64,000 nt of DNA from Eutypella sp. D-1. Its lineage: Eukaryota > Ascomycota > Sordariomycetes > Xylariales > Diatrypaceae. Shown here in pieces: positions 15,602 to 28,000 of this stretch. Every line of letters starts with the position of its first letter. Within the stretch, counting starts at the first letter, position 1. A program made the position numbers and the translations under genes. A model generated the notes under the pieces. The model ran no database searches, was not told the origin of the DNA, and saw only the letters and a program-made list of their open reading frames with translations. The stretch lies in assembly GCA_023313575.1 (NCBI GenBank), contig JAJTTP010000036.1:62001-126000 (forward strand), written 5' to 3'.

Positions 15602-16029
15602 TGTTATAACTTAATTAAGTTATTAGGCTTAAATAAGATTAGCATAAATAATCCCTAACCATGGTATTAAAAAAAACAATTATAATAAAATAAGCTATAT
15701 TTGAATCACGTAATAAAAAGGATAACCAGGATAATTAGCTATTTTAATAATTTAAAATAACTGGGATAACCAATTATTTTAACGATTTAACATTTAATAT
15801 TATATTCCGGTATCAGGAAAGAAAAATATAAATAATATATAACTACGTTTATTACCACTATTTTAAATAATTTTTAAACGTATTAGCTTATAATATAACT
15901 TAATTACTTAAAGCACCCTTTTTCTTTTTATTATTAAACGTAACTACTTGTTGCTTAAAACCTTTAGCACTTTTACTAACATAAACCCCTTTAACCGGAC
16001 TAATAGTTAGGAATAAACCGGCCGTCATA
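15602..16029 (+). repeat. 3' LTR of gypsy copy B
   Basis: This 428-bp LTR begins TGTTATAACT and ends GGCCGTCATA. It is followed by CGCCG, which matches the five bases before the 5' LTR. Confidence 0.9.
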
Positions 16030-16034
16030 CGCCG

Positions 16035-16479
16035 ATACGTTTTTTATTATATTTTATAAATATTTTAATAATATATAATATTTTAAAGTTTTTATAATAA
16101 CTATTAATACGTTTTAATTTAAATCTTTTCGTAACGATTAATTTTAAAATAACGTAACCGAAATTATTTATAATATTTTTAAATATATCGGTATTTTTAA
16201 TAATCTAAATATAATATTTAAAATAAAATTTATTTTACCGGGAATATATTTAATATTTAAATGGAATTATTTTAAATAAATAAATATTACGGTGAAACGT
16301 AAATGATTTTTAATAATATCGATAAAATAAAAGCATTTTAATTAATAACGTTATATATTATTTAATACTTTATAAAAATAATTACGTTTTATAAATAGAA
16401 TTAAATTTAAAAACAAAATTATTTATAAATTTAAATAAAATTAATAATTTTTAATTTTATAATTTAATATTTTTATTTA
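16035..16479. other. AT-rich hypermutated DNA
   Basis: This AT-rich stretch lies between gypsy copy B and the dispersed repeat. No frame or motif was recognised. Confidence 0.55.
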
Positions 16480-17430
16480 ATATTATTATTATTTTTATAC
16501 CGTTTTGCTTATATATATAATTGCATGCGGTACTTTTTCGGTCTGGTATTTTATATAAAAATTTACCCGTTTTTTATTATTATAGCGTTTTTACGGCTCG
16601 GTTATAACGGCTTTAATATTTAATATAAATATAATAAATTACTTATTTTAAACTGCTTTAACCCGGTAATTATTATAAATTAATTAATTTTATCGTTTTT
16701 CTTTTTTAAACAAGTTATACCGTTTTTATTACGTTATTATAACGGTATTAACATTATAATAATATCGGCGTTAATAGTATAAGATATAAAGACTTTCGAA
16801 TATATAATTACGGTTAAATATAAACGGAGGAGAAAACCGTATAAATAAAGGCCCGGTAATTAATTATAATTAATTATATTTATTGGATAAAAACTTTTTT
16901 TATTTAATATCGGCGCGATTTAAACGTTAATACGTAATGTTTTTTATTCTATATTTTATTTATAATAAAGGTTTTACGATTATATAAATAAAAAAACATG
17001 TTTTTAATTTATTAATTAATTTATATATAATTAATTATTATTTAAATACGGCGTTATCGTTTTATTATCGTTATAATTAATTTATTATTAAAAGCGGTAT
17101 TATTTATTTAATTTAATCGGTTAAATTACGGCTAATACGGGGTATTTACGTATTACTTTATATAATTAAATTTAAAAATAATAAGATTAAATTAATAAAG
17201 TAACGTAACTGATTAAGCTAACCGTTTACCTTTCCTTTTTTAATTAATAAATGCATTAAGGTTCGGCTGAACCGAGTATCCGGCCGCGGTTATCGAGGGA
17301 TTGAAACCCTTTTTCTTTTTTACCTTGCTTATAAGGACGAAGAGAGGAACGCCAGGTAGTGAACCACTCCGACAGATGATTTTCTTTTTCTTTTTTTTTT
17401 TAATATATATAAAAACTTTATTTAAAAACA
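16480..17430. repeat. Dispersed repeat R2, copy 1
   Basis: This segment of about 0.95 kb aligns by eye with 42580-43480 in the same orientation. Shared landmarks are a Y-rich start, the block around CATGCGGTACTTTTTCGGTC (copy 2: CATGAGGTACTTCTTCGGTT), several CGGTAATTAT blocks, and a terminal pyrimidine block followed by TTATAAGG. The family is not identified. Positions 17255-17385 are much less mutated than the rest and carry tRNA-like promoter boxes on the minus strand (see findings). Short open frames here are by-products of that less mutated patch. Boundaries are approximate. Confidence 0.6.
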
Positions 17431-20278
17431 TGATAATTTTAACGTTATCGATAAAAATAAAGGTAAATATTTATAATCGTTTAAAATAAAACATTATAAC
17501 GTTATATTTATATTTATATAAAGTATTAAGGTTTATAAATATTTAATATCGTAAATCTTAATAGATTAAATAACCATTATCGCATAAAATTAATTATAAA
17601 AAATAAAAAGTTTCTTTTAACGTAAATTAAAACGCTTTATAAAACGTTTATTTTTTTAAAAATAGCGTTAATTTTAAATATATTTTTAAACGTATAACCT
17701 TTAATAAATAAAGCCGTTTGTTTCATAATAATTTAATTTGTATTAATATTGAAAAACGTAGTTTTAAAGTTAAGTCGTTATATTAAAATATATTTTAAAG
17801 TATTTAGATACTTCCGTTATTTTAATTTTATAAATAACTTTTATTTTATCGGTATTTATTATTAAATTAAAATTATCCATTTTAAGTTTAAATAATTATA
17901 TTAAATTAAAGCCGGTAAAAAGTTTTTTCAGGGATAAAATAAAGCCGATATTTTTTAAAAAAAAAGATAAAAGGTTTTTAAAATAATTAAAATATTCCTT
18001 TTTTATAATATTATTAATAATAATATAATTATAAACGTTAATTTATAAAATATTAAATAAATGGAAAGTTATTTCGAGAATTTATTAAAATAAGGTTAAA
18101 ACTTTTAAGTGGTTTAAAAATATTATTATTATTCGATTACGGTATTTAAAATATATCACTAATTAATAAAAAAGAGATTACGTTAAAAACGGTAATAATT
18201 TAATAGCTTTATACGAAACTTATTATATTATTTTAAAAGAGTATAAAATAAATATCCGGTTCCGTAATAATATTAAAAACTTAAAAGTTTATATCGATTT
18301 TATTTTTATATATACCGTTAATAATGTTTTAAATAATAAAAATAAAATATTTAAATAACGTCGGTTCGGTTATTTATTTAAATTATTTAACGTTATATAT
18401 GCCGTTAAATGTTTTATTAAAAAATATTTTATTTATAAAATTTAACCAGTAAAATCGCATATATATTTATTAATTCTATTAATGTTTTCCCAAATTAATA
18501 TATATCTTTTTATAATCCGGTATTTATATAATGTTTTTTTTTAAATATCGTATTGTAAAAAAATAAATTTATTATAGTAAAAGATTTAAAGCTTTTTATT
18601 AAACTAATTATTCCGTGTTTTATATAAATCTTTAAACTGTTTTAAAATTTTACCAGTTTTATTAAACGTTTATCCGGTAAATTGTTTAAAAATATATTAA
18701 TATTATTCGAATATATCGTTATTTAAACCTTTTTTAATATCGTTCTTAAAAATGTTAATATAATTAAAAAGTTATTTATAAAATAAAGAATCTTAATTTA
18801 TAAAAGTGTTAATATAATTAATAACGTTATTATCGTTAAAAATAACTGTTATTTAAATTACCGTTATTTTAATTTAATTCCTAATAATAAACGTATTATT
18901 ATTATTATTTATAATACATTTAAGCCGTTAATCCTTTCGGATATATATAAACTTATTTATAAAACTAATAAACACGATTATTTTAAAAATATCCGTAATA
19001 TATATCGAATATAAAACGTTATTAAAATTAAAAATAAAAATATATAAACGGTCATTATTTATAAACTTTTTAAATAATATTAAATAATATTAAATAAAAA
19101 GTATTAATATTATATATAGAAATATAACGGTATCGATTTAAATTTTATAAATTTTATAAAAATATTTATATAAACTGTAATATTTTAATAAAATATAAAT
19201 TTAATAATCTTTTATAAATAATCGATTTAAATGCCGTTATTATTTAATTATAAATTACCGAATAAAAACCTAAGTTTACAATTATCGTAAAAAAGGCCTT
19301 AATAAATATACAAATAAAAATATCTTTATTTTTTTACATCAACGGAATATTAAATATTTAACAAGCGTTTTCTATTAATTAAAAAGATTTACCGATACCG
19401 TTTATTATATAAAACTTAATATTATATAAAATAGTTTTAAAATAATTTTAATTAATAAAAACGTTTAAAACATTAATATTAACGTATATAAATAAATATA
19501 ATTATTTAACTTAAATATTAAATTTAAAATAAATATAACGTATAAATTATTATAACGTTACGGATATCCGGGGCCGTACACGAATAATTTTAAATATATT
19601 TATTATAACCTTTTAAATTTATAATAATATTATTTCAGGATAAAAAGTATTATATATATATTTTATAAATAAATTCCTTTTAAAAAATAATTTATAATAT
19701 TAAATATAAATCCGTTTATTTTTAAATTAATTAATAAAGTTATTATATAAAACTAAGAAATAAATAAAACTAATTTTATTATTTACGAATTTATTATTAT
19801 TATTTTTAATAAAATATTGTTTTAAAAATAATAAATATTAGCTTTTAATTTTTTTTTAAATATTTATAATCGGGAGTATCTTTAATAACGTATTAATTAT
19901 TTTCGAGAAAAGCGTATTATTTTAAACATTACACGGATTTAAAATATTGAAAAAAATAACGTTAAAGGTAATATTAAAATCGTTAATTAAAATTTAAACG
20001 GTTAAAATATACCGGGTATTTAAAAATAAATAACGAGTTTATAATTATTACCGTAACTACGGTAACGGTTACGATAAAAGTTTTTATAAAATGCGGAGGG
20101 GTTTAAAAAATAAAAATAATTAAAAAAGAAATATTCGAAAAAATAACTATTTTAATTATAAAAACGTTTATAATTACCGTTAGCGTTATTGTTATTATAA
20201 AGTTATTATTATTAAAGAATATAAATATTAAAGTTTTAAATATGGTTTTATAAGTAATTTTATAAATTAATAAAGAAA
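17431..20278. other. AT-rich hypermutated DNA, probably a ruined transposon
   Basis: This is 2.85 kb without any frame. CpG is over-represented among the remaining C residues and TAA/TAG triplets are everywhere. It could be the body of the element to which R2 belongs, but I could not recognise a domain. Confidence 0.5.
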
Positions 20279-20283
20279 TAATT

Positions 20284-20698
20284 TGTGACGGCTGGTCTAT
20301 TCCTAACTATTAGTCCAGTCGAAGGGTTTATGTTAACAGGAGTGCTGGGGGTTCTGAGCAATAAGTAATCACGTCTGGTGATAGCAAAGAGAAGGGTGCT
20401 TTAGGTAACTAAGTTGTATTGTAAGCTGGTAAGCTTAAAGACTATTTAGGAAAGGGGTAATGAACGTGGCTATATACTATTTATATCCTTTATCCCTGAC
20501 ACTGGAATGTGTAGTTGTATTAGATCCTTGGATCGTGACGGATCTAACTGATACCTTTAGATCCATGGATTATGACGGATCCATGTGTGGCTCTTCTTAT
20601 GGCTTGTTAAGTATGGCTGGCTTACGTCTCTATTCTTCCGGCAGTACCGCTAACGAATAGGGTTACCAGCCCCCACTTGGCCTAGTCAGGCCATAACA
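20284..20698 (-). repeat. Solo gypsy LTR, inverted
   Basis: This 415-bp LTR in reverse orientation runs from TGTGACGGCTGG to GGCCATAACA and is flanked by a perfect target duplication TAATT (20279-20283 and 20699-20703). It is the same length as the solo LTR at 45049 and differs from it almost only by transitions, but it is far less mutated than its surroundings. It contains two imperfect copies of a 30-bp GGATC-rich unit (about 20518-20590). The 66-codon open frame inside it is incidental. Confidence 0.92.
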
Positions 20699-20703
20699 TA
20701 ATT

Positions 20704-22685
20704 TTAATTATTAATAATATAATTATTAAAATATACCGCCGGAGCTAATAATAAAAAGCGTAAAAATAATGTTTTAAAATAACAGTTTAAAATATAATTA
20801 TTAATAAATATTTATAATTTATATTTTAAATTTAAAATAAATAATATTAATTTAAATATTTATAAAAATTAAAACGATAACCTTTTATTTTTTTATCAAT
20901 ATAAATTAAAAAATATATTAAATAATTATCCGGGCCCGATTAAATAAATAATTATTAAAATTAAAAATAAATATTATTATAAATATAAAATATTTATTAA
21001 ATAAATAATAATATATCGGCCGTTTTATAATAACGGATATATTCCGTAATTTATACGTAAATAAAAATACCGGTATAAACGTAATTAATAATATATTTAT
21101 TTCGTTAAAGAAATAAAAATATTAACTATAAAAGTTTTAAAATATTTGATAATTATAAATAATGTATAATTTAAATTATTTATTAAGATTGATTTAATGC
21201 CGGGGTTAAGTTTAAAAGATTATTAAGTTTATATATTATTATATAAATGTTAATTAAAATCGAAAATTATAATATTACGTTAAATAAAATAAGAAACAAA
21301 TGTTTTTAAACCGATTTTATAAATATATAAATACTTTTATAATAAATATCCGTATTAATTTATATATAATTTCCCGGGCCGTATAAAATATTTACGTTAA
21401 AAGTAAAAAGAATTAATATATTAAATTGATTAGATTTAAATAACCTTGTTAATAATTTAATTATTTATAAAAGTTTTAATAACAGTTATTAACGTTTTAA
21501 TAAATTTATTAATTTTAAATCCGTTTATAAAATAATAAAGGTTAATATTAAACGGTTATAATGTTTATTTTTAATTATTTATAAAAAGTTAATTATTATT
21601 ACTATTTTTATTTATTACGGTGATATTTATATTATTAAATATTTTTAAATATTAAAATTTAAATAATGTTATTTTTATAATTTTTAATTATCTATATTTT
21701 TTTTATTTTTAAGTTTAGTATTTTTAAACTTAAAGTCCTTAAGTTTTTTAAGTATTTCTATAAGTTAACGTTTTAATAAGCAATATTTTAAGCGTTAATA
21801 AAATATAAAAGTTACGGAATACGTTAAATACGGCGTTATTAAACGCCGATAAAGATATAAAGTATTATTAAAATATATTTAACGGGATAAAGTTTTTATG
21901 TACGTTTTTAAGGCTTTTTTTATAATATAAACGTTTACGATTTAAATATTTTTATATTTCAAAAAATAATTAAAACCGTTTATTTAAAATTAAATTTATC
22001 GATAGTTTATTTAAAAACATATATTATAAAAATAAATAACTATAACTTTATAATAATACGGGTAATTTAAAATAATGGTTATTTTCTTAATAATATTTAC
22101 GGTTAAATAAATATGCTTTTTAATAATAACGTTTATAATAGTTATATATAAATTATTTAAATAATTTTTAATAAAAGCGGTTATTATTATAAACGCTACC
22201 GATATATAATAATAATAAAAAAAGGATTCGATATTACCGATATAAATAAAAAAGTATTTAATAAAATAAATATTTAAAAACTAAAAAAACGGTAAAAATA
22301 ATAAATTTAATATTAAAATAAAGGTATAAAGTAAAATTATAATTATAAATAACGTAATAATAAAAACTAAGTAATAATAATGTTAATTTACGTAAAAAGG
22401 AAATTAAATATTATAATTATAAAATAAAAAACATTTATATTATAAAGTAATTAATAAATTAATTATAAATGCCTTTAAATAAAGCGATAATAAAAATGAT
22501 ATTTAAATAAAAATGGTATTAATAAAACATAATCGGTTCGAAATTAAATTTAATAAACAGCTAATAAAATTAAACGTTATTAAAGAATAACGTTAAAAAA
22601 AACATTTTACGATTTAAAAAATTTAAAGTTATTTAAAGTTAAAGGTTTTAATTATAAAATTTAAACATTAAAAAAAATTGATAAC
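20704..22685. other. AT-rich hypermutated DNA, unidentified
   Basis: This is 2 kb of AT-rich sequence without frames, lying between two solo LTRs. Nothing specific was recognised. Confidence 0.55.
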
Positions 22686-22690
22686 GTTTT

Positions 22691-23129
22691 TATTATGACC
22701 TGGTCAGGTCATGAAAGGCCAAGTGGGGCCAATAACGAATCACGATCCTATCCGAAAGAACGAGGTTTTTAAAGAGACCTAGCCACAGTGGGTCAGCCAC
22801 GTCCGAATTACGTGATAAGAAGGATAGCTAGGATAGCCAGCTATCCCAATAATCCAGGATAGCTGGGATAGCCAGCTATCCTAACGATCTAACAGCAACC
22901 ATACATTCCAGTGTTAGGAATAAAGGATATAAATAGTATATAACCACGTTTATTACCTTTCTCTTAAATAACTTTTAAGCTTATTAGCTTATAATATAAT
23001 TTAATTACTTAAAGCACCCTTTTTTTTATTATCATTAAACGTAATTATTTATTGTTTAAAACCTTTAACACTCCTGCTAATATAAACCCCTCGACTGGAT
23101 TAATAGTTAGGAATAGACCAGCCGTTACA
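22691..23129 (+). repeat. Solo gypsy LTR
   Basis: This 439-bp LTR in forward orientation begins TATTATGACC (TG altered to TA), ends CCAGCCGTTACA, and has a perfect target duplication GTTTT (22686-22690 and 23130-23134). It is of the copy-B subtype and carries two tandem copies of a 32-bp self-complementary unit at about 22820-22885 (GGATAGCCAGCTATCC core). Like the solo LTR at 20284 it keeps a much higher GC content than the DNA it sits in. Confidence 0.92.
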
Positions 23130-23134
23130 GTTTT

Positions 23135-24240
23135 AATTATTATTTAAACGTTTACGTAAAAATAATAAAAATTCGAATAAATTTATTAAGTAATAAATAA
23201 CGGTAACGAAAAAAATATTATTAAATTATTATAAAAAAAGTGTTTTAATTATTATGAAATTTTAATTAAAAAGAAAACCCGAAGAAACTATAAGTAAACG
23301 CTTTATAAAAACGTTTAAATAAGTGATATCTTACCACTTACCACAATGTTATAAATATATAAAGATTAAATATTATTATTTAATTAATTAAATAAAGTAA
23401 ATATTATTTTTTACATATATATAATTATAATACATGTATTTATTTTACTCCGGTATATTTATAAATTATATTATAAATATATTATTATTATTATTATTAT
23501 TAATTATTTAAAATAATAATTAAATACTATTTTTATTATTTTATTATATATATATTTAATAATAAAATTATATTAAATTATTAAACCGTTTTATAATTAT
23601 TTTTTAAAATAGTTTTATAAATGTATTAATAAATATATATTTAATTTTAAATGTTAATAGGGTTATTATAAATAAGCTTAAAAATATTAACCTGTTAATA
23701 TAACAGGAAGGTATAAGATTTAAAATTAAAACGCTGGCTTTATTAATTTTTATATTATTATTTAAAGGAAAAAAAAAGAAAAAATTAAATCTTAAAATTA
23801 AAACCACTTATAAATTATATTTAAAAAAAAAATCTTTAAAATACGTAAGTACTTAAGGTTAATAAAAGAAATTCCATTAATACGTAAGTATTAAATTAAT
23901 AAAAAATAATAATAACGTTTTAAATATTTTTATATTATATAATATTTAAAAAGTTATTATTTTAATATATGAATTATTAATTATAATATATTAATAAAAA
24001 ACATTTAAAATAATTACCGGTTTAAATTATATTTTATAATTATTTTAAAAACATATGTAATAAATTCGATTTTAATTTATATAAATTTAAATATATTAAA
24101 AATTTATAATATAATTTAATTTTAAATTTATATATTAAATAAAATTAAATTTTATTTTAAAAAGTTTTTATTTTTTAAAAAACTTTTTTATTAAAAGGTT
24201 TAATTGGTATATTTAAACCTTAAAAATACCTGGTATTACG
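23135..24240. other. AT-rich hypermutated DNA at the left edge of the gene island
   Basis: No credible gene is present. A 67-codon frame near 23604-23807 is made of low-complexity I/L/F/K codons typical of random AT-rich sequence. Confidence 0.55.
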
Positions 24241-24243
24241 GTA

Positions 24244-24293
24244 CGGTTATTGCGATGGTTGTTATAGCGATGGTTATTACGATGGTTATTACA
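24244..24293. repeat. Short tandem repeat, GCGATGGTTATTA type
   Basis: Three to four imperfect 12-15-bp units built on CGATGGTTRTTA lie exactly where the AT-rich compartment gives way to the gene island. Confidence 0.6.
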
Positions 24294-25047
24294 GTCTGGA
24301 GAATGGGATAATAGGTGGGTGGCAGCCTGAGGTATTGGCCACCTTAGGCATTCATCCTGGGAATTCTTTTTTACTATTTATAGGTGCCCTGCCACCTATG
24401 GATCTGACCTTTTCTTCCCTTTTCTCCCCACCTTTAGAATTCACAAGATAGCCTAGGAATTCGATGATATCAAACCTATCGTAGCCTACCGCTTCGTGAC
24501 ACCTGGGCCCGGGCTTCGCCCGGGCCAGCGCAGCTCCTGCGGCGCTGCCACACCTTGAAATCGAGGACTGATCACATGAGGCAACCCGTATAGTGCCCAC
24601 TAAGAATCCAAGCCTTCGACTTGGTATTTTGTATCCCTTTTAGAGTGGGGCACGGTGGCTTAGTGGTGTGGGCGCTATCCCTCCCGTGACAAAACCGTAA
24701 AGCGTAATAACCACTGTCGGATACTGTAGCCGGCACCTAGCGTCAATAAAGCGGGTACGATAGCCAATGCACGATTTACGCACCGCCCTTAAAATGAATT
24801 GAGGAAGCACTAAAGACTAAATGCACGTGACTAGGGACACTACTGAAGTTCCTATTTGCAAAATTGGTTCACGGCGCCAAGCCTAGTATGGCCCCACATT
24901 TTGGACGGCCACCGATATAGTACCTAACTTAGTGTGGTCCAAACATTTTTCATTTTCCCTTACACTCCCAGAAATTTCTAATTATTCTGTTACAGCCTCA
25001 TGCACAACCCCCCCCTAACATATTTTACTACCCATCACGCTCACTGC
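24294..25047. other. Transition zone and upstream region of the NLR gene
   Basis: This is non-coding DNA of normal composition. It contains a perfect 9-bp GC hairpin with a TTC loop at 24506-24526 (GGCCCGGGC arms), followed at once by a second inverted repeat (CAGCGC at 24526, GGCGCTG ending 24547). A tRNA A-box-like TGGCTTAGTGG lies near 24657 with no clear B box after it. The 82-codon minus-strand frame over the hairpins has no recognisable domain. The NLR promoter should lie in the right-hand part. Confidence 0.5.
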
Positions 25048-28000
25048 ATGAATATGGATAATTCCTCGGGTCAATGGTCAAAGATCGTATTTCGATTGCG
25101 CGGGTTACCAAATCGCATTCAGACTCTAGATGGAACTGCTATTTTTCTTAGCGGCACGCTAGGCGATACGCCAACAGACAGCATTCGAGTGTATTCCCTG
25201 GCTACAACATTATCTTCGCACGAGAGACCTCCCTCAAAAGTTGCAACCGTTATGTTCTCTACTGTACCCGCGATGGTGGCCCTTGGATACGATAAGAACG
25301 AATGGAATATCCCCCTTGGTGAGGGTTGTTTGATATTGGACACTCACTTCAGCGGCATGACGCCATTGAACGATGTGCCTCCGACGGATCATCTACATGA
25401 GTGCGTAACGTGATGTGAACTTCATATTCATCATACTCTGACACAATCTTTTCAGCTGCATCGCCCTCTCAGGCCTTGCGAGCCATCCATTTGGCTCCTG
25501 GCAGCCTAAAGGAGAAGACAAGACCTTCATGTGGATTCGTGACAATCTCCCGAACCACCTCAAGAGTGTCAGGGCTGTGGCTTATGGGCACGACACGAAG
25601 CTCCATGACAGCCAGTCGTTCCAGAGCATCCAAGATCTTGCTCACAAGCTCATAGATCAACTACTTGCATACGGTTGGAAGAATTCATCTGCAAAGCCTA
25701 TTGCTTTTCTTGCCCATAGCCTCGGTGGTCTCGTTCTGAAGGAGGCACTAATACAATTAGACAAGAGCCAAAATCAAGCTTACAAGACTTTGCTAACCGT
25801 CATACAAGGCGCCGTATTTTTTGGTGTCCCTAATCTCGGGATGGAGCAAGCCCATTTTCGAACTGTGGTCCGGAACAATCCGAATGAGGCACTAGTCGAC
25901 GATATTGGCAGAAACTCAAACTATCTTCGCCGACTGAATGAGGCTTTCAATGCAGCCTCTTTTGGAGCAAGGTTGAAATGCTTCTGGGCTTTCGAGACCT
26001 CCGAGTCCCCAACGCTGGCTGTATGTGACTTGCGGTCGATGCCCGTCAAATAGTTCTAACAAGAAACAAGAGAACCGAAGACGGGAAGATCGACCGGAAC
26101 GGACCACGAGCTATTCTTGTCAGCCGAGAATCCGCAACCTGCAGATTTATAGATACCGACCGGTCCGCAACCTTCCCCATAGATGAAACCCACTCCGATA
26201 TGGTCAAGTTTACCAGAAACTCTCATTACTATGATGTTGTCATCGATAAACTCTCTCATATCTTACAAATAATGGGCGAGGTCAAATCAACCACCGATGC
26301 GCAAAAGACCTGTGTATACGGGAAAAGCAAACCCTTTATGGAAGCTGGCGCGTCCCCCAGCCACACTCCGACGCTGGAGGGTTCTCTTGAACCATCCATA
26401 ACTAATATTACTGGTACGCCAATACCAGGTGTCTGCTCGACGCTACCCCTGGGCATTAATTAATAGAGTCTACAGCTGGCCTAGCCACTTGGGGCCGCAA
26501 GTTAATGCTCACCGAGGACGAAAAGTTCAAGTTCATGCGCATGACATCTGATGCAATGCAAGCTTATATGCATGAGCTTCAGACAAAGCAAGAAATGAAT
26601 GGAAGGTTGATGTACATGAAGAGACTTGAACCATTTCTCGTAGCTATGAAGCAGTTTGAACAGGCACTTGAGTCTCACGCGATATTTGACAACTCCACAG
26701 AGGCTTTGGCTTATGTCTGGGTCAGTATTTGTTCCCTACTTTGATAGTCTCCCTCAAGAGTGACTAACAGTCATAGGGCCCAATGGAATACATTGTCCGC
26801 GTAAGTCAACGGTTTTGATCTTTATCACGTAAAGGATCCAACCTACAGAGAAATGCATCTAACATGATTAATCCGATAGACAGCCTCCTCATTTACTGAA
26901 GGCTTCCACTCCGTTCTGGATGGGTATCAAATCATAGGGGAGCAGATACCCTTGCTTTATGACTTGCAGTCAATTTCCAGGTCTCATCCTCACCTAAAAG
27001 AAACTATAGTCATGGTATATGATAACATCTTAGAATTTCAGTTGGGTGCCATGAAAACCTTCAGGAAAAGGCGTAAGTCGGTTAAACTATATAATTAAAT
27101 GATTGCCAGACACAATTAACACATCGTAGAATGGCAGAAGCTTTTTTCAGCGTCGTGGCGACACTTCACTCCACGTGTTGAGCAGATAAAAGAGAATTTG
27201 TCACAAGTCAAGCGACTAATCGAGAACCGGGTCTCCATCCACCATTTCGAAATGATACGAACCGACGGTCGTATAGCCGAGCAAGCCTTCTCTAACGAAA
27301 GGGCCACAGACTATCGCCGGAGTCGAGGTATTGTTATGCAGTGGCTCTCACCCTTCAATAGTAACGCAAAGCAAGATAGGTATCGTGAAGAAAGATCGAT
27401 ATGTAAGGACCCCGGTCGTTGGCTTCTCAATGACGTACGATTCCAACAATGGTTTGGTGTTGAAAATCACTCAGCACCACTGCTTTGGCTTAGTGGAATT
27501 CCAGGAGCAGGTACGAGAATGTCCCGAAATCTATGAATATTACAGCAATACATAATTAATTATATGCTCACGGAACTAATATTTAAGGCAAAACAATATT
27601 GGCGTCCGTGATTATTGATGCAGCACGGGCTCTTCAAGGATCCACAGTTGCTTTCTTCTACTGCAAACATGGCGATGGAGAACGAAATTCTTTTATCGGT
27701 GTGGCAAGGTCAATCCTGGCACAGATTCATGTTCAGAATCCTCACCTTTTGCCCTATTTCCATGAACAAGCATCCATGAGTGGCGACGCTATGTTGACGT
27801 CGACATCGGTGGCAAAGGAGATGCTCAGTATAGCAATCGAGAGCTGCGAGAAGCTTTACATCATCATCGACGGCGTTGATGAATGCAAGCCGAAAGAAAG
27901 GAAAGAGGTTGCAAGTTGGTTTCAGACGATATTGAGAAGTCTATCAGAAACTAGAGTGGACCCACCGCGATGCCTTTTCGTTAGCCAAGATGATGGCGTC

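Larger units (their letters stand above)
9349..16029 (+). mobile_element. Ty3/gypsy chromovirus, copy B, full length, RIP-inactivated
   Basis: This is a 6681-bp element bounded by two 428-bp LTRs and a perfect 5-bp target duplication CGCCG (9344-9348 and 16030-16034). Conceptual reading through stops shows a gag zinc-knuckle relic near 10626-10675 (CGKIG still visible), RT near 12440-12800 (YLND at about 12769), RNase H near 13205-13240, integrase about 13600-14500, the post-integrase GPYPV module near 14615 and a chromodomain about 14779-14884. A purine tract (15585-15599) precedes the 3' LTR. Every domain is riddled with TAA/TAG stops from C-to-T and G-to-A changes, so the element is dead. 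Confidence 0.92.

Noticed and set aside
17240..17489. Overlapping 62-63-codon frames on both strands
   Set aside because: They depend on poly-T/poly-A runs (polylysine or polyphenylalanine stretches) in the R2 repeat; not credible genes.
20460..20660. 66-codon open frame
   Set aside because: It lies wholly inside the inverted solo LTR; no domain, and it arises because the LTR is less mutated than its surroundings.
1..24000. CRISPR-like or tandem-repeat arrays in the AT-rich blocks
   Set aside because: The apparent repeats are low-complexity AT sequence or LTR copies kilobases apart; there are no regularly spaced direct repeats.
24352..24600. 82-codon minus-strand frame
   Set aside because: It covers two GC hairpins and a boundary zone; composition is explained by the inverted repeats and no family was recognised.
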